Of a stretch of DNA of 39,060 bases, positions 7,788-15,373 are shown piece after piece. Where the stretch lies: contig NZ_JAGQTN010000190.1 in assembly GCF_020438995.1 (NCBI RefSeq), positions 1-39,060 of the forward strand, given 5' to 3'. This DNA is from Gordonia sp. (in: high G+C Gram-positive bacteria) (GTDB lineage Bacteria > Actinomycetota > Actinomycetes > Mycobacteriales > Mycobacteriaceae). A model generated the notes under the pieces. The model had not been told where the DNA came from. It made no database searches and was given only the letters and a program-made list of their open reading frames with translations. The translations under genes and the position numbers were made by a program. Numbering within the stretch: position 1 is the first letter of the stretch; each line of letters opens with the position of its first letter.

Positions 7788-9524
7788 TTACACGCCGGAA
7801 AATCCCGGTGAATTTGTGTTCCCGGTCACACCGACATTGGCCGGGCGATCCGACTCGTGCCGGTCTTCGGCATTGTCACCGTCCTGATCTGCGGAAGTCG
7901 CCGACCCGTCGGCCATCGCAGCACCGCCCGCGGTGGCGTCGATCCGGTTGGGAGTGATCCAGCACAGCACAGCCGCTCCTACCAGCGTCACGACGCCCAC
8001 CACCAGGTAAGCGTGCCCCATCGGCACCGACCACGCCGCCCGCGCCCCGTCGGTGATCGTGGCCGCCACTCCGGGCGCCTGGTCACGCAACCCGTCGGCC
8101 ACCGCCAGCGCCTCGGCGAGGGACTGCCGGACATGCTCTGCGACGGTGTCGGCCTGCCGTGAGGCCTCCTGCGTCGCCGCCGGGTTCCCGGCTGCGGCCG
8201 CCTGTCTGCCCAGGGCATCGATCTGATCGCGGGCCCGGTCGGCGGTTTCGCCGATCCGGGCATCGAAACCGGCGGCCATGATGCTGCCGGAGACCGCGAT
8301 ACCGAGCGCCGCGCCGAGTTCGCGGGCGGTGTCGTTGACCGCCGAGCCGACCCCCTGGTTGCCCGGCGGCGTGTTGGTCATGATCGCCGCCGTCGACGGC
8401 GCGCCGGAAAGGCCGAGCCCCACAGCGAAAGCCATCATCGGGATGAGCAGCATCCAGTACTCGTCGTAGTCGAACAGCCCCATCGTCAGGACCCCGATGC
8501 CGCCCGCGGTGATGCCGGCCGTCAGGAACAGCCGCAGCGCGTTCCACCGCACCACCAGGATGGTGGACAGCGGTGCGACGCATACCACCCCAACAACGAT
8601 CGGCATGAGCGCGACGGCCGACTTGAGCGGCGAGTAGCCGAAGATCAATTGAACCTGCTGCAGAAACACCACGAACAGGCCGAACGACAGGAAGAACTGC
8701 ACCAGCACCGATAACGATCCGGCCGCAAAGGCTCGGTTGCGGAACAGATTCACATCCAGCAGCGGCGACAGGTTACGTGCCTCCGCCCGGTAGAAGCCGA
8801 CGACCAGCCCCATGCCCCCGATGAGGCACACCAGCACCAGCGGCGACGTCCAGCCCTTGTGCGGTGCCTCGATGAGCCCGAAGATCAGCATCGTCACCGC
8901 GGCCACCGACGTCAATGCGCCGATGAAGTCGAACGGACCCGGATCGGGGTCCTTGGAGGTGGCGATGGTCAGCGACAGCACCAGGATCGTCACCGCCATC
9001 ACAGCGAACATGATGAAGATCGACTTCCAGGAGAAGAACTCGAGCAGCACGCCGGTGATGAGAATGCCGAAGATCGCGCCGGCACCCACGACCGCCGCCC
9101 AGATGCTGATACCCAGTTCCCGCTTGTCGGCGGGGACGCCCGTGGTGATCAGCGACAATGTGGTCGGCATGATCAGCGCCGCACCTACCCCGCAGGCCGC
9201 CCGCGAGATGATCATCGAGACCGGATCGGTGCACCAGATCGCCGCCAGCGAGGCCACACCGAAGATGATGAGCCCGACGATCAGTACTTCCCGCCGCCCG
9301 AGTCTGTCGCCGAGCGCACCCGCCGGCAGGAGCAACGCCGCCAGAGCGAGTGTGTAACCATCCATGATCCAGGTCATCTGACCGGTATTCGCGCCGGTGA
9401 CCAGCGCTATCTCCGGCAGCGCCGTCGTCAGCCCGGCCATCGCCGCGATCACCATCGACACTGCCACCGACGCCACGGCGATCACCCATGCCGATCGCAG
9501 ATCCATGGCGCGCAGCTTCTTCAT
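7788..9524 (-). CDS. DHA2-type MFS multidrug exporter
   Basis: Proton-driven exporter of 578 residues in the EmrB/QacA branch with 14 predicted membrane helices. Start ATG 9524 has an ideal AGGAGG site. Seen: a first helix WVIAVASVAVSMVIAAM, the family patch TWIMDGYTLALAALLLPAG, and loop-2/3 motif A, GALGDRLGRREVL. A roughly 90-residue polar stretch rich in Ala, Arg and Gln (ARIGETADRARDQIDALG onward) lies before the last helix and is probably extracytoplasmic. The C-terminal tail (ADQDGDNAEDRHESDR) is acidic. A TetR gene lies upstream on the same strand, 143 bases away, which suggests the regulator controls this pump. The substrate is unknown. Confidence 0.88.
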   Translation of the reverse strand: MKKLRAMDLRSAWVIAVASVAVSMVIAAMAGLTTALPEIALVTGANTGQMTWIMDGYTLALAALLLPAGALGDRLGRREVLIVGLIIFGVASLAAIWCTDPVSMIISRAACGVGAALIMPTTLSLITTGVPADKRELGISIWAAVVGAGAIFGILITGVLLEFFSWKSIFIMFAVMAVTILVLSLTIATSKDPDPGPFDFIGALTSVAAVTMLIFGLIEAPHKGWTSPLVLVCLIGGMGLVVGFYRAEARNLSPLLDVNLFRNRAFAAGSLSVLVQFFLSFGLFVVFLQQVQLIFGYSPLKSAVALMPIVVGVVCVAPLSTILVVRWNALRLFLTAGITAGGIGVLTMGLFDYDEYWMLLIPMMAFAVGLGLSGAPSTAAIMTNTPPGNQGVGSAVNDTARELGAALGIAVSGSIMAAGFDARIGETADRARDQIDALGRQAAAAGNPAATQEASRQADTVAEHVRQSLAEALAVADGLRDQAPGVAATITDGARAAWSVPMGHAYLVVGVVTLVGAAVLCWITPNRIDATAGGAAMADGSATSADQDGDNAEDRHESDRPANVGVTGNTNSPGFSGV

Positions 9525-9591
9525 CGGTGACCTCCTGGCCCGTCGGCACCGGGGAAGGCCAACTATCCGCACACGCTACTTCGTTGACTGT

Positions 9592-9660
9592 GGTCAGCGA
9601 AAGAGATTCGGGTCAGCGAAAGAGATTCGGGGTCAGCGAAAGAGATCGGGTCAGCGAAGA
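9592..9660. repeat. 19-bp tandem repeat upstream of the exporter
   Basis: Two exact copies of GGTCAGCGAAAGAGATTCG (9592-9610, 9611-9629), a third with one base lost (9631-9648) and a partial fourth (9649-9660). They fill the gap between the TetR stop and the MFS start. TTGACTGTGGTCA at 9584-9596 overlaps the first copy. Confidence 0.9.
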
Positions 9661-9667
9661 ACCGGCG

Positions 9668-10351
9668 TCAGCCGCGCATGCCGACGATCATGTCGGTCAG
9701 CAGGTCGACCATCTCGTCCTCACTCACCGTCACCGACTGGGCCCGCACGGTGTGCCAGGACCGATCGAGCAGCCCGAACACCGCACTGCCGACGACCTCG
9801 GGCGAGTGCGCGCCCGCACCGGGCAGCCCCTGCCCGAGAATCCACGACACCCGGGTCTGCATGCGCCGGTATCCCGCGCGGAAGCCGTCGTCGTCGGGAC
9901 CGGAATGCGCCCCGGCCATGGCGAACGCACCGTGCCGGTCCATGTAGACGAAGTAGTCGCGGACGAACCCGCGTACGTCGTCGGCCGAGCTGCCCGCGGG
10001 CAACGCGCTCCAGCCCGCGAGCACCTCACGCAGGTCGCGGTAGGCCCGCTCGGACAGGATGTCGAAGATCTCGCGCTTGTCCTTGAAATAGGTGTAGAAG
10101 CCGGCCCGGGATATCCCGCAGGCCTCGGTGATGGCGTTGACCGCCACCCCGGCGTAGCCGCGCTCGTAGAACAGCTTCCGTGCGGCGTCGAGGATGGCCT
10201 CGCGGGTTCGTTCGGCGCGACTGCCGCCGGCCACCCCGATCCTGCGCGGCTCCGGCACGCGTGCATCGGCAGTCTCCGGCCCGCGTGCATCGGCCGACTC
10301 CGGCCCGCGTTCATGGGCCGGGTGAGGTCCGGATACATCGGCGATCGTCAC
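9668..10351 (-). CDS. TetR-family transcriptional repressor
   Basis: About 227 residues from GTG 10351; a TTG at 10381 is possible but would lie inside the presumed operator. The N-terminal 45 residues are a Pro/Ala/Glu-rich extension with three 8-residue repeats. Then comes a typical TetR DNA-binding domain: RAERTREAILDAARKLFYERG, helix-turn-helix VNAITEACGISRAGFYTYFKDKREIF. The C-terminal ligand domain shows no recognisable ligand pattern. The gene sits between an exporter on its own strand and a divergent amidohydrolase/Rieske operon, so it could control either. A TATATA box (10386-10391) and an inverted repeat at 10366-10382 are in position for autorepression. Confidence 0.88.
   Translation of the reverse strand: MTIADVSGPHPAHERGPESADARGPETADARVPEPRRIGVAGGSRAERTREAILDAARKLFYERGYAGVAVNAITEACGISRAGFYTYFKDKREIFDILSERAYRDLREVLAGWSALPAGSSADDVRGFVRDYFVYMDRHGAFAMAGAHSGPDDDGFRAGYRRMQTRVSWILGQGLPGAGAHSPEVVGSAVFGLLDRSWHTVRAQSVTVSEDEMVDLLTDMIVGMRG
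10251..10322 (-). repeat. Three 24-bp in-frame repeats in the TetR N-terminus
   Basis: Units at 10251-10274, 10275-10298 and 10299-10322 share TCCGGCNCGCGTNCAT. They encode the 8-residue repeat GPE(S/T)ADAR in front of the helix-turn-helix domain. Confidence 0.8.
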
Positions 10352-10365
10352 GACAGCGAGCCTAC

Positions 10366-10382
10366 TGGACACAACTGTCAAG
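10366..10382. promoter_or_regulatory. Candidate TetR operator 1
   Basis: On the minus strand the site reads TTGACAGTTGTGTCCA, with GACA/TGTC as inverted arms. It lies between the TATATA box and the GTG start of the tetR gene. It shares TTGACA-N4-YGTCMA with the site at 10432-10447. Confidence 0.5.
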
Positions 10383-10431
10383 TTCTATATAGCAAGGTCA
10401 GAAATATAAATAGCTGGTTATCGAGTGAATG

Positions 10432-10447
10432 TTGACACACCCGTCAA
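10432..10447. promoter_or_regulatory. Candidate TetR operator 2
   Basis: TTGACACACCCGTCAA has perfect TTGAC/GTCAA arms 6 bases apart and matches operator 1 in reverse orientation 66 bases away. Its TTGACA could also act as a -35 element for the rightward operon. Confidence 0.5.
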
Positions 10448-10523
10448 GAAGTGCCAAGCTCAATGTCAGCCCACCCGGACCAGTCAGCCGTTCCCGTCGA
10501 CCGGCACATCTCCCATAACCCAT

Positions 10524-10541
10524 ATCGTAAGCGCTACAGTA
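10524..10541. promoter_or_regulatory. Shared inverted-repeat motif upstream of the amidohydrolase
   Basis: ATCGTAAGCGCTACAGTA contains CGTA-N5-TACA. It ends 26 bases before the start codon at 10568. It agrees at 13 of 18 positions with the site before the CoA-transferase and at 14 of 18 with the site before the P450, read in reverse. Confidence 0.6.
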
Positions 10542-10567
10542 TGGGAAATGACGAAAGGAGCTCTGCC

Positions 10568-11863
10568 ATGGAAATGAACGACATGATCTTGATGAGCGTC
10601 GACGACCACATCATCGAGCCGCCCGACATGTTCGACAACCACCTGCCCGCCAAGTACAAGGACGACGCCCCGCGGCTGGTGCACATGGACAACGGCGCCG
10701 ACATGTGGAAGTTCCGCGACCGCATCATCCCCAACGTCGCACTCAACGCCGTCGCCGGACGGCCCAAGGAGGAGTACGGCCTGGAGCCCGAGGGACTCGA
10801 CGAGATCCGGCCCGGCTGTTACGACGCCGCCGAACGCGTCAAGGACATGAACGCCGGCGGTGTGCTGGCAGGCATGAACTTCCCGTCCTTCCCCGGTTTC
10901 GCCGCCCGTCTGTTCGCCACCGAGGATTCCGATTTCTCCCTGGCGCTGGTACAGGCCTACAACGACTGGCACATCGACGAGTGGTGCGGGGAGCATCCGG
11001 GCCGGTTCATCCCGATGGGACTGCCGGTGATCTGGGACGCCGAGCTGTGCGCCCAGGAGATCCGCCGCAATTCCAAGAAGGGCGTGCATTCGCTGACATT
11101 CACCGAAAACCCTGCTGCACTGGGCTATCCGAGTTTCCACTCGGACTACTGGGATCCGGTCTGGCAGGCTCTCGTCGACACCGACACGGTGATGTGCGTG
11201 CACATCGGGTCATCGGGCAAGCTGTCGATCCCGGCCGTCGACTCCCCGCCGGACGTGATGATCACGCTGCAGCCGATGAACATCGTCAACGCCGCCGCCG
11301 ACCTGCTGTGGTCGGCGCCGATCAAGAAATACAAGGATCTCAAGATCGCCCTGTCCGAGGGCGGCACCGGCTGGATTCCGTATTTCCTCGAGCGCGTCGA
11401 CCGCACCTTCGACATGCATTCGACGTGGACACTGCAGAACTTCGGCGGCAAGCTGCCCAGCGAGGTGTTCCGGGAGCACTTCCTCACCTGCTTCATCTCG
11501 GACCCGCTCGGCGTCAAGCTGCGCCACGAGATCGGCGTCGACAACATCTCGTGGGAAATGGACTATCCGCATTCGGATTCCATGTGGCCCAATGCCCCCG
11601 AGGAACTGTGGAATGTCTTCTCCGAGGCGCAGGTTCCCGACGACGAGATCAACAAGATCACCTTCGAGAACACCATGAAGTGGTACAACTTCGACCCGTT
11701 CAAACACATCCCGAAGGAGCAGTGCACCGTCGGGGCCCTGCGTGCGCAGGCGGAGGGTCACGACGTCTCCATCCGGGCACTGAGCCACCACCAGACCAGC
11801 GCCGAGGAAAAACTTGCCGCGTGGGAGCAGCAGATTCAGGCCGCCGCCGCGCAGCAGACGTAG
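10568..11863 (+). CDS. Amidohydrolase-2 family TIM-barrel hydrolase
   Basis: Metal-dependent hydrolase or decarboxylase of 431 residues in the ACMSD-like amidohydrolase-2 group. ATG 10568 follows AAAGGAG; the product opens with MEMNDMILMSVDDHIIEPPDMF, where DDH is the first strand with metal ligands. Further marks are VMCVHIGSSG, LSEGGTGWIPYFLERVDR and WEMDYPHSDSMWP, the last giving the C-terminal Asp of the barrel. The substrate cannot be deduced; relatives in catabolic clusters act on C-C or C-N bonds of cyclic intermediates. The next gene, a Rieske oxygenase, begins 38 bases downstream, so the two are probably one transcript. A second, shorter member of the superfamily lies at 30605-31462. 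Confidence 0.88.
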   Translation: MEMNDMILMSVDDHIIEPPDMFDNHLPAKYKDDAPRLVHMDNGADMWKFRDRIIPNVALNAVAGRPKEEYGLEPEGLDEIRPGCYDAAERVKDMNAGGVLAGMNFPSFPGFAARLFATEDSDFSLALVQAYNDWHIDEWCGEHPGRFIPMGLPVIWDAELCAQEIRRNSKKGVHSLTFTENPAALGYPSFHSDYWDPVWQALVDTDTVMCVHIGSSGKLSIPAVDSPPDVMITLQPMNIVNAAADLLWSAPIKKYKDLKIALSEGGTGWIPYFLERVDRTFDMHSTWTLQNFGGKLPSEVFREHFLTCFISDPLGVKLRHEIGVDNISWEMDYPHSDSMWPNAPEELWNVFSEAQVPDDEINKITFENTMKWYNFDPFKHIPKEQCTVGALRAQAEGHDVSIRALSHHQTSAEEKLAAWEQQIQAAAAQQT

Positions 11864-11901
11864 CACCGCAGACTTAACAGCCCGCACAGAGGAGTATCGC
11901 C

Positions 11902-12957
11902 ATGGAAGTTCCGTTCACGTGGTTCGCGACCGGTTGGTATGTGATCGGCTGGTCCGAGGAGTTCGAGCAGGGCCAGACCAGGCCGTTGCACTATTTCGGC
12001 GAGGACCTGGTCGGCTACCGCGACGACAACGGTGAGATCCACGTACTCACCGGCAACTGCAAGCATCTCGGCGCGCACCTCGGCTACGGCGGCAAGGTCG
12101 TCGGCGACTGTATCCAATGCCCATTCCATGGCTGGCGCTGGGGACCCGATGGCAGGCACGCATATATGCCGTCGGAGCCCGGGCGGACGATGAAGACGAT
12201 GCGGCTGCGGTCGTATCCGATTCACGAGCAGTATGGCGTCGTGTTCATGTGGTATCACCCGCACGGCGAGGCACCCCGCTGGTCGCCACCGGATATCTTC
12301 TCAAAGTTCCCCGAGGTCACCGACACTCCGGACAAGTACTACCGGTCGTATCCGGAGTTCTCGGTGAAATGCGAGAACGAGAACGTCCACCCGCAGATCG
12401 TCGCCGAAAACGCCCCGGACAGTGCACATTTCCGCTACGTTCACCACGCCACCGTCACCCCGGTCTGCCTCAAGTGGGAGATCCAGGACAACGAATGGCA
12501 GTTCCTCACCGGCTGGCCCGACGTGAGCAGCGAGGACCCGAACGCGATGTCGCTGCGCGTGCACAGCCACATCGCCGGTCTGGGCTACGCGATCACCGCT
12601 TTCGAAGGCGTGCAACAACATCGGCTGATCTTCGCCTGCACCCCCACCGACCAGGGCAAGTCCGACCTGTTCTACACGATCTGGTGGCCCAAGCCCGAGG
12701 GCGAAACCTCCGACGTACCACCGCCGGAAGTCCAGAAGCTGGTGGAAAAGCGTTTCCTGCAAACGGTGTGGGACGACCTGAGCATCTGGCGCTACCAGAA
12801 GTACGTCGAGCGCCCCCCGCTCGACCGGATCGACGCCAAACCGTATATGGCCATGCGCCGCTGGGCACTGCAGTTCTACGACGTCGACGCCGACTGGCGT
12901 CCCGGCGACCCGCCGAGCAAAGCCGAGGAGACGGTGGGCGCGGGCGCTGCGACGTAA
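11902..12957 (+). CDS. Rieske non-heme iron oxygenase, KshA-like
   Basis: Terminal oxygenase of 351 residues. The Rieske [2Fe-2S] ligands are Cys53-x-His55 and Cys73-x2-His76 (NCKHLGAHLG, CPFHGW). The catalytic domain has NAPDSAHFRYVHH, with Asp173, His176 and His181 as bridge and iron ligands. This is the single-component-oxygenase layout of 3-ketosteroid 9alpha-hydroxylase KshA, which is slightly longer (about 385). ATG 11902 follows AGAGGAG. It needs a ferredoxin reductase such as KshB, and none lies in the window. Because it sits with an amidohydrolase rather than in the hsa/kstD block, it may be a paralogue for another polycyclic substrate. Family certain; substrate inferred. Confidence 0.9.
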   Translation: MEVPFTWFATGWYVIGWSEEFEQGQTRPLHYFGEDLVGYRDDNGEIHVLTGNCKHLGAHLGYGGKVVGDCIQCPFHGWRWGPDGRHAYMPSEPGRTMKTMRLRSYPIHEQYGVVFMWYHPHGEAPRWSPPDIFSKFPEVTDTPDKYYRSYPEFSVKCENENVHPQIVAENAPDSAHFRYVHHATVTPVCLKWEIQDNEWQFLTGWPDVSSEDPNAMSLRVHSHIAGLGYAITAFEGVQQHRLIFACTPTDQGKSDLFYTIWWPKPEGETSDVPPPEVQKLVEKRFLQTVWDDLSIWRYQKYVERPPLDRIDAKPYMAMRRWALQFYDVDADWRPGDPPSKAEETVGAGAAT

Positions 12958-13025
12958 TGTCCGTACCCCGCACGCTGATCGACCACCTCGGTAGTTGAGT
13001 CATATCGACATGCCCGACGGCTCGT

Positions 13026-13247
13026 CTGCCGGACAACAGAATCCGCGTCAACGCGATCACCCCCGGCCCCACCGACACCGAAGTCCACCGACTGGCTCTC
13101 CCGAGTGACGGCGATCCGCCCGTCATCGGCACTGTCGAGGACACTTTGCACCATCTACTCAAGCTCGCGACGTCGATCGACCCCGATGAAGCTCACGAAC
13201 AACTCCGCCCCCACCACCAGGCGATTGTCAGATTAGAGCACCTCTAA
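13026..13247 (+). pseudogene. Short-chain dehydrogenase remnant (C-terminal part)
   Basis: An open frame without a usable start reads LPDNRIRVNAITPGPTDTE and then about 55 more residues to a TAA. RVNAITPGPxDTE is the conserved segment after the catalytic Tyr/Lys in classical SDRs, so the Rossmann domain and the active site are missing. The stop falls inside the first hairpin repeat, which suggests a repeat or transposition event cut the gene. Confidence 0.65.
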
Positions 13248-13255
13248 TCTGACAA
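13225..13255. repeat. Hairpin repeat 1 (AGATTAGAG type)
   Basis: Perfect 14-bp arms TTGTCAGATTAGAG and CTCTAATCTGACAA with a 3-base loop. It overlaps the stop codon of the SDR remnant. Confidence 0.85.
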
Positions 13256-13280
13256 GGATCTACCAAAACTGCGATTCCTT

Positions 13281-13307
13281 GTGAGATTAGGCCACCGCTA
13301 ATCTCAC
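13281..13307. repeat. Hairpin repeat 2 (GAGATTAG type)
   Basis: Perfect 10-bp arms GTGAGATTAG and CTAATCTCAC around a 7-base loop. It shares AGATTAG with repeat 1. A further GTGTGAGATTG at about 13333 looks like a third half-copy. It may be an operator array or a REP-like repeat. Confidence 0.8.
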
Positions 13308-13436
13308 GAAGGTTCGCGTGATGGCTGGATCCGTGTGAGATTGCGGCCGACGACCGGAACGGCGTCGAGCGCAGTACTGAGATGGTTACTATTGGTTCAA
13401 CAGTAGCCTTGCACACCAACTGATACGGAGCCCACG

Positions 13437-14051
13437 GTGGCACGACCCCTTGCCGAGCTCGTCCGGCCTGCACACACCGCGATCGTCACACAGGAATGCC
13501 AGGAGGCGGTGGTCGGCGCGAATGCGGGACTGGCCGCGCTCGCCGAGGAAGCACAACGCGAGGCGGTGCCCAATATCGCGCGGCTGCTTCCGGTGGCGCG
13601 GGCGGCCGGCGTCAGCGTCATCCATTGCGTCGTGACCCGGCGCGCCGACGGCCGCGGCTCCAATCACAACGCCGCCCTCTTCGCCTACGGCGCCAAGACA
13701 CTGTCGGCCGAGCCCGGTAGCCACGGCGCCGCGGTCGTACCCGAACTCGGTCCTGAGCCGTCGGACCTCGTGCTCACCCGACTGCACGGCCTCGGCCCGA
13801 TGTGCGGTACCGACCTCGACTCGGTCCTGCGGAACCTGGGCGTGACAACGATCGTCCCAGTCGGTGTTTCGCTGAACGTGGCGATCCCCAACTTCATCAT
13901 GGACGCGGTCAACAAGTCCTACGACGTCGTACTCCCGAGCGACGCCGTCGCCGGCATCCCCACCGACTACGGCCGAGCCATCCTCAAGAACACCCTCTCG
14001 CTCCTGAGCACCGTCGTCACCACCGACGAACTCATCGAGATCTGGAGCTGA
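13437..14051 (+). CDS. Isochorismatase-fold protein without the catalytic triad
   Basis: A 204-residue member of the cysteine-hydrolase (isochorismatase/nicotinamidase) fold, starting at GTG 13437 behind a GGAG site. The fold is recognisable from TAIVTQECQ, VLTRLHGLGPMCGTDLDSVLR and GVSLNVAIPNFIMDAV. At the three catalytic positions, however, the expected Asp, Lys and Cys read Glu20, Arg115 and Ala149. Ordinary hydrolysis through a thioester is therefore unlikely; it may bind a ligand or use another chemistry. It ends 10 bases before the convergent fic stop. It lies inside the catabolic island but shows no motif linking it to the shared operator. Confidence 0.8.
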   Translation: MARPLAELVRPAHTAIVTQECQEAVVGANAGLAALAEEAQREAVPNIARLLPVARAAGVSVIHCVVTRRADGRGSNHNAALFAYGAKTLSAEPGSHGAAVVPELGPEPSDLVLTRLHGLGPMCGTDLDSVLRNLGVTTIVPVGVSLNVAIPNFIMDAVNKSYDVVLPSDAVAGIPTDYGRAILKNTLSLLSTVVTTDELIEIWS

Positions 14052-14061
14052 GCCCGGAAAT

Positions 14062-15243
14062 CTATTGCTCGTAATTCGTTGGGGCCTCGATGATCTCGAA
14101 GACGTCGCGAGCCAAATAGACAGTGCGGGAACCCTTTCCCAGACCTCCGTACCGGGAGACCCAGCCCAGTTCCTCCGCCTTTGCGAGCAGGTTCCGCGCA
14201 CCTTGCGTCGTAATCGGACCGCCGGAGTTCGCGAACGACAGCTCGATTCGGCGCGCATGGATGAACGGCGTACCGAAGATGAGGGGGATGAGCGCTGCCA
14301 CACGCGATCGCTCCATCTCCACCTGCCGGTAGTAGCGTTCCCTGAGTTCGACGAGGCGACCCGCTCTCGAGACCGCATCCTCGGACTGTCTCCGAACGGC
14401 GACGAAGAAGAATTGCAAGTACTCTTGAACCTCTGCGCGCTCACGAATACCTTGGAGCCGTTCGTAGTACTCGCTCCGGTTGGCTTCCAGGTAACCGGAC
14501 AGATACAGCAGAGGTCGGGTGAGACGCCCCGTCGACATCAGAAAGAGTCCCACCAGAAGCCTCCCGATACGCCCATTGCCGTCGAGGAACGGGTGAATGG
14601 TCTCGAATTGATAGTGCGACATGGCCGCGCGTACCAACGTCGGCACCTGTGAAGGTCGGTTGACGTAGTTCTCCCAGTCCGTCATCAGCTCACCGATGTA
14701 CTCGGGCAGCGGCGGCACGAACCGCGCCGAATTCGGAGTCGCACCGGCCGCACCGATCCATACCGGTGAGCGCCGAAACTCGCCCGGGTGACGCTCCTGC
14801 CCCCGTACACCCGCCATAAGTTCGGCGTGCACCTGCCTGATCAGACGTTCGGTGATCGGCAAGTCGGCCGTCAAAGAGATGGCCAGGTCGGTCGCAGCCA
14901 GATAGCGCTCGACCTCCGCGACGTCGTCAGTGACCGGTCCGCCGTCACGGGCCTCGGCTTCGAGAACCTCCGACAACGAGGCGTTGGTGCCCTCGATCCG
15001 GGTACTCGCCAACGCCTCCTTTCGAACGAACGATCCGAGCAGCATCTCCGGATCACGGATCAGCCTGCCCAGTCCGTTCAAGAGTCCCAGCGCGGCATCG
15101 GCCTCGGACAGTGCCAAGACGGTGAGGGGGGCGAGATCGATATCTGTAGGGATCGGATGCGGCCGGTAGTAGGTGAACGACGCTGCCCCGACACCTATGG
15201 CCGGGCGACCGAACGCTCCGTCGACGAACTTGGCTGCATCCAT
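14062..15243 (-). CDS. Fic-domain AMP transferase with N-terminal inhibitory motif and winged-helix tail
   Basis: Protein of 393 residues from ATG 15243; an upstream ATG at 15276 would put coding sequence through a palindrome. Seen: an N-terminal Fic_N-like region, a self-inhibitory motif STRIEG (80-85; class II pattern S/T-x3-E-G/N), and the core motif HPFLDGNGRIGR (217-228) with all catalytic residues. The C-terminal 60-70 residues look like a winged helix (ARNLLAKAEELGWVSRYGGLGKGSRTVYL). Fic enzymes usually transfer AMP from ATP to a protein hydroxyl. Large palindromes just upstream suggest autoregulation through the winged helix. No antitoxin gene is adjacent. It seems foreign to the surrounding catabolic genes. 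Confidence 0.9.
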   Translation of the reverse strand: MDAAKFVDGAFGRPAIGVGAASFTYYRPHPIPTDIDLAPLTVLALSEADAALGLLNGLGRLIRDPEMLLGSFVRKEALASTRIEGTNASLSEVLEAEARDGGPVTDDVAEVERYLAATDLAISLTADLPITERLIRQVHAELMAGVRGQERHPGEFRRSPVWIGAAGATPNSARFVPPLPEYIGELMTDWENYVNRPSQVPTLVRAAMSHYQFETIHPFLDGNGRIGRLLVGLFLMSTGRLTRPLLYLSGYLEANRSEYYERLQGIRERAEVQEYLQFFFVAVRRQSEDAVSRAGRLVELRERYYRQVEMERSRVAALIPLIFGTPFIHARRIELSFANSGGPITTQGARNLLAKAEELGWVSRYGGLGKGSRTVYLARDVFEIIEAPTNYEQ

Positions 15244-15257
15244 ATGCCCAAAGTAGC

Positions 15258-15314
15258 AAGTAAAACGTCGTTTCACTTTGCAGGTGCAAAGTAAAACGAC
15301 GTTTTACTTTGCAC
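15258..15314. promoter_or_regulatory. Twin palindromes upstream of fic
   Basis: A perfect 31-bp inverted repeat (15284-15314) has arms GTGCAAAGTAAAACG and CGTTTTACTTTGCAC around one A. A second copy at 15258-15278, with AAGTAAAACG/CGTTTCACTT and one mismatch, lies next to it. Both precede the fic start at 15243, fitting an operator pair. They are much more AT-rich than the flanks. Confidence 0.8.
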
Positions 15315-15373
15315 TTTGCTCCAGATGCCAAATCAACTTTGCACCTCGACTCCGCTTGGCGACGCCCCGCCGG

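Larger units (their letters stand above)
12958..13436. other. Gene-poor stretch with SDR remnant and hairpins
   Basis: No intact gene. It holds a short GACCACCTCGGTAGTTGAGT repeat-like patch near 12980-13000, a decayed SDR 3' end (13026-13247), two related hairpins (13225-13307) plus a third half-arm near 13333-13344, and the promoter region of the next gene. Confidence 0.7.
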
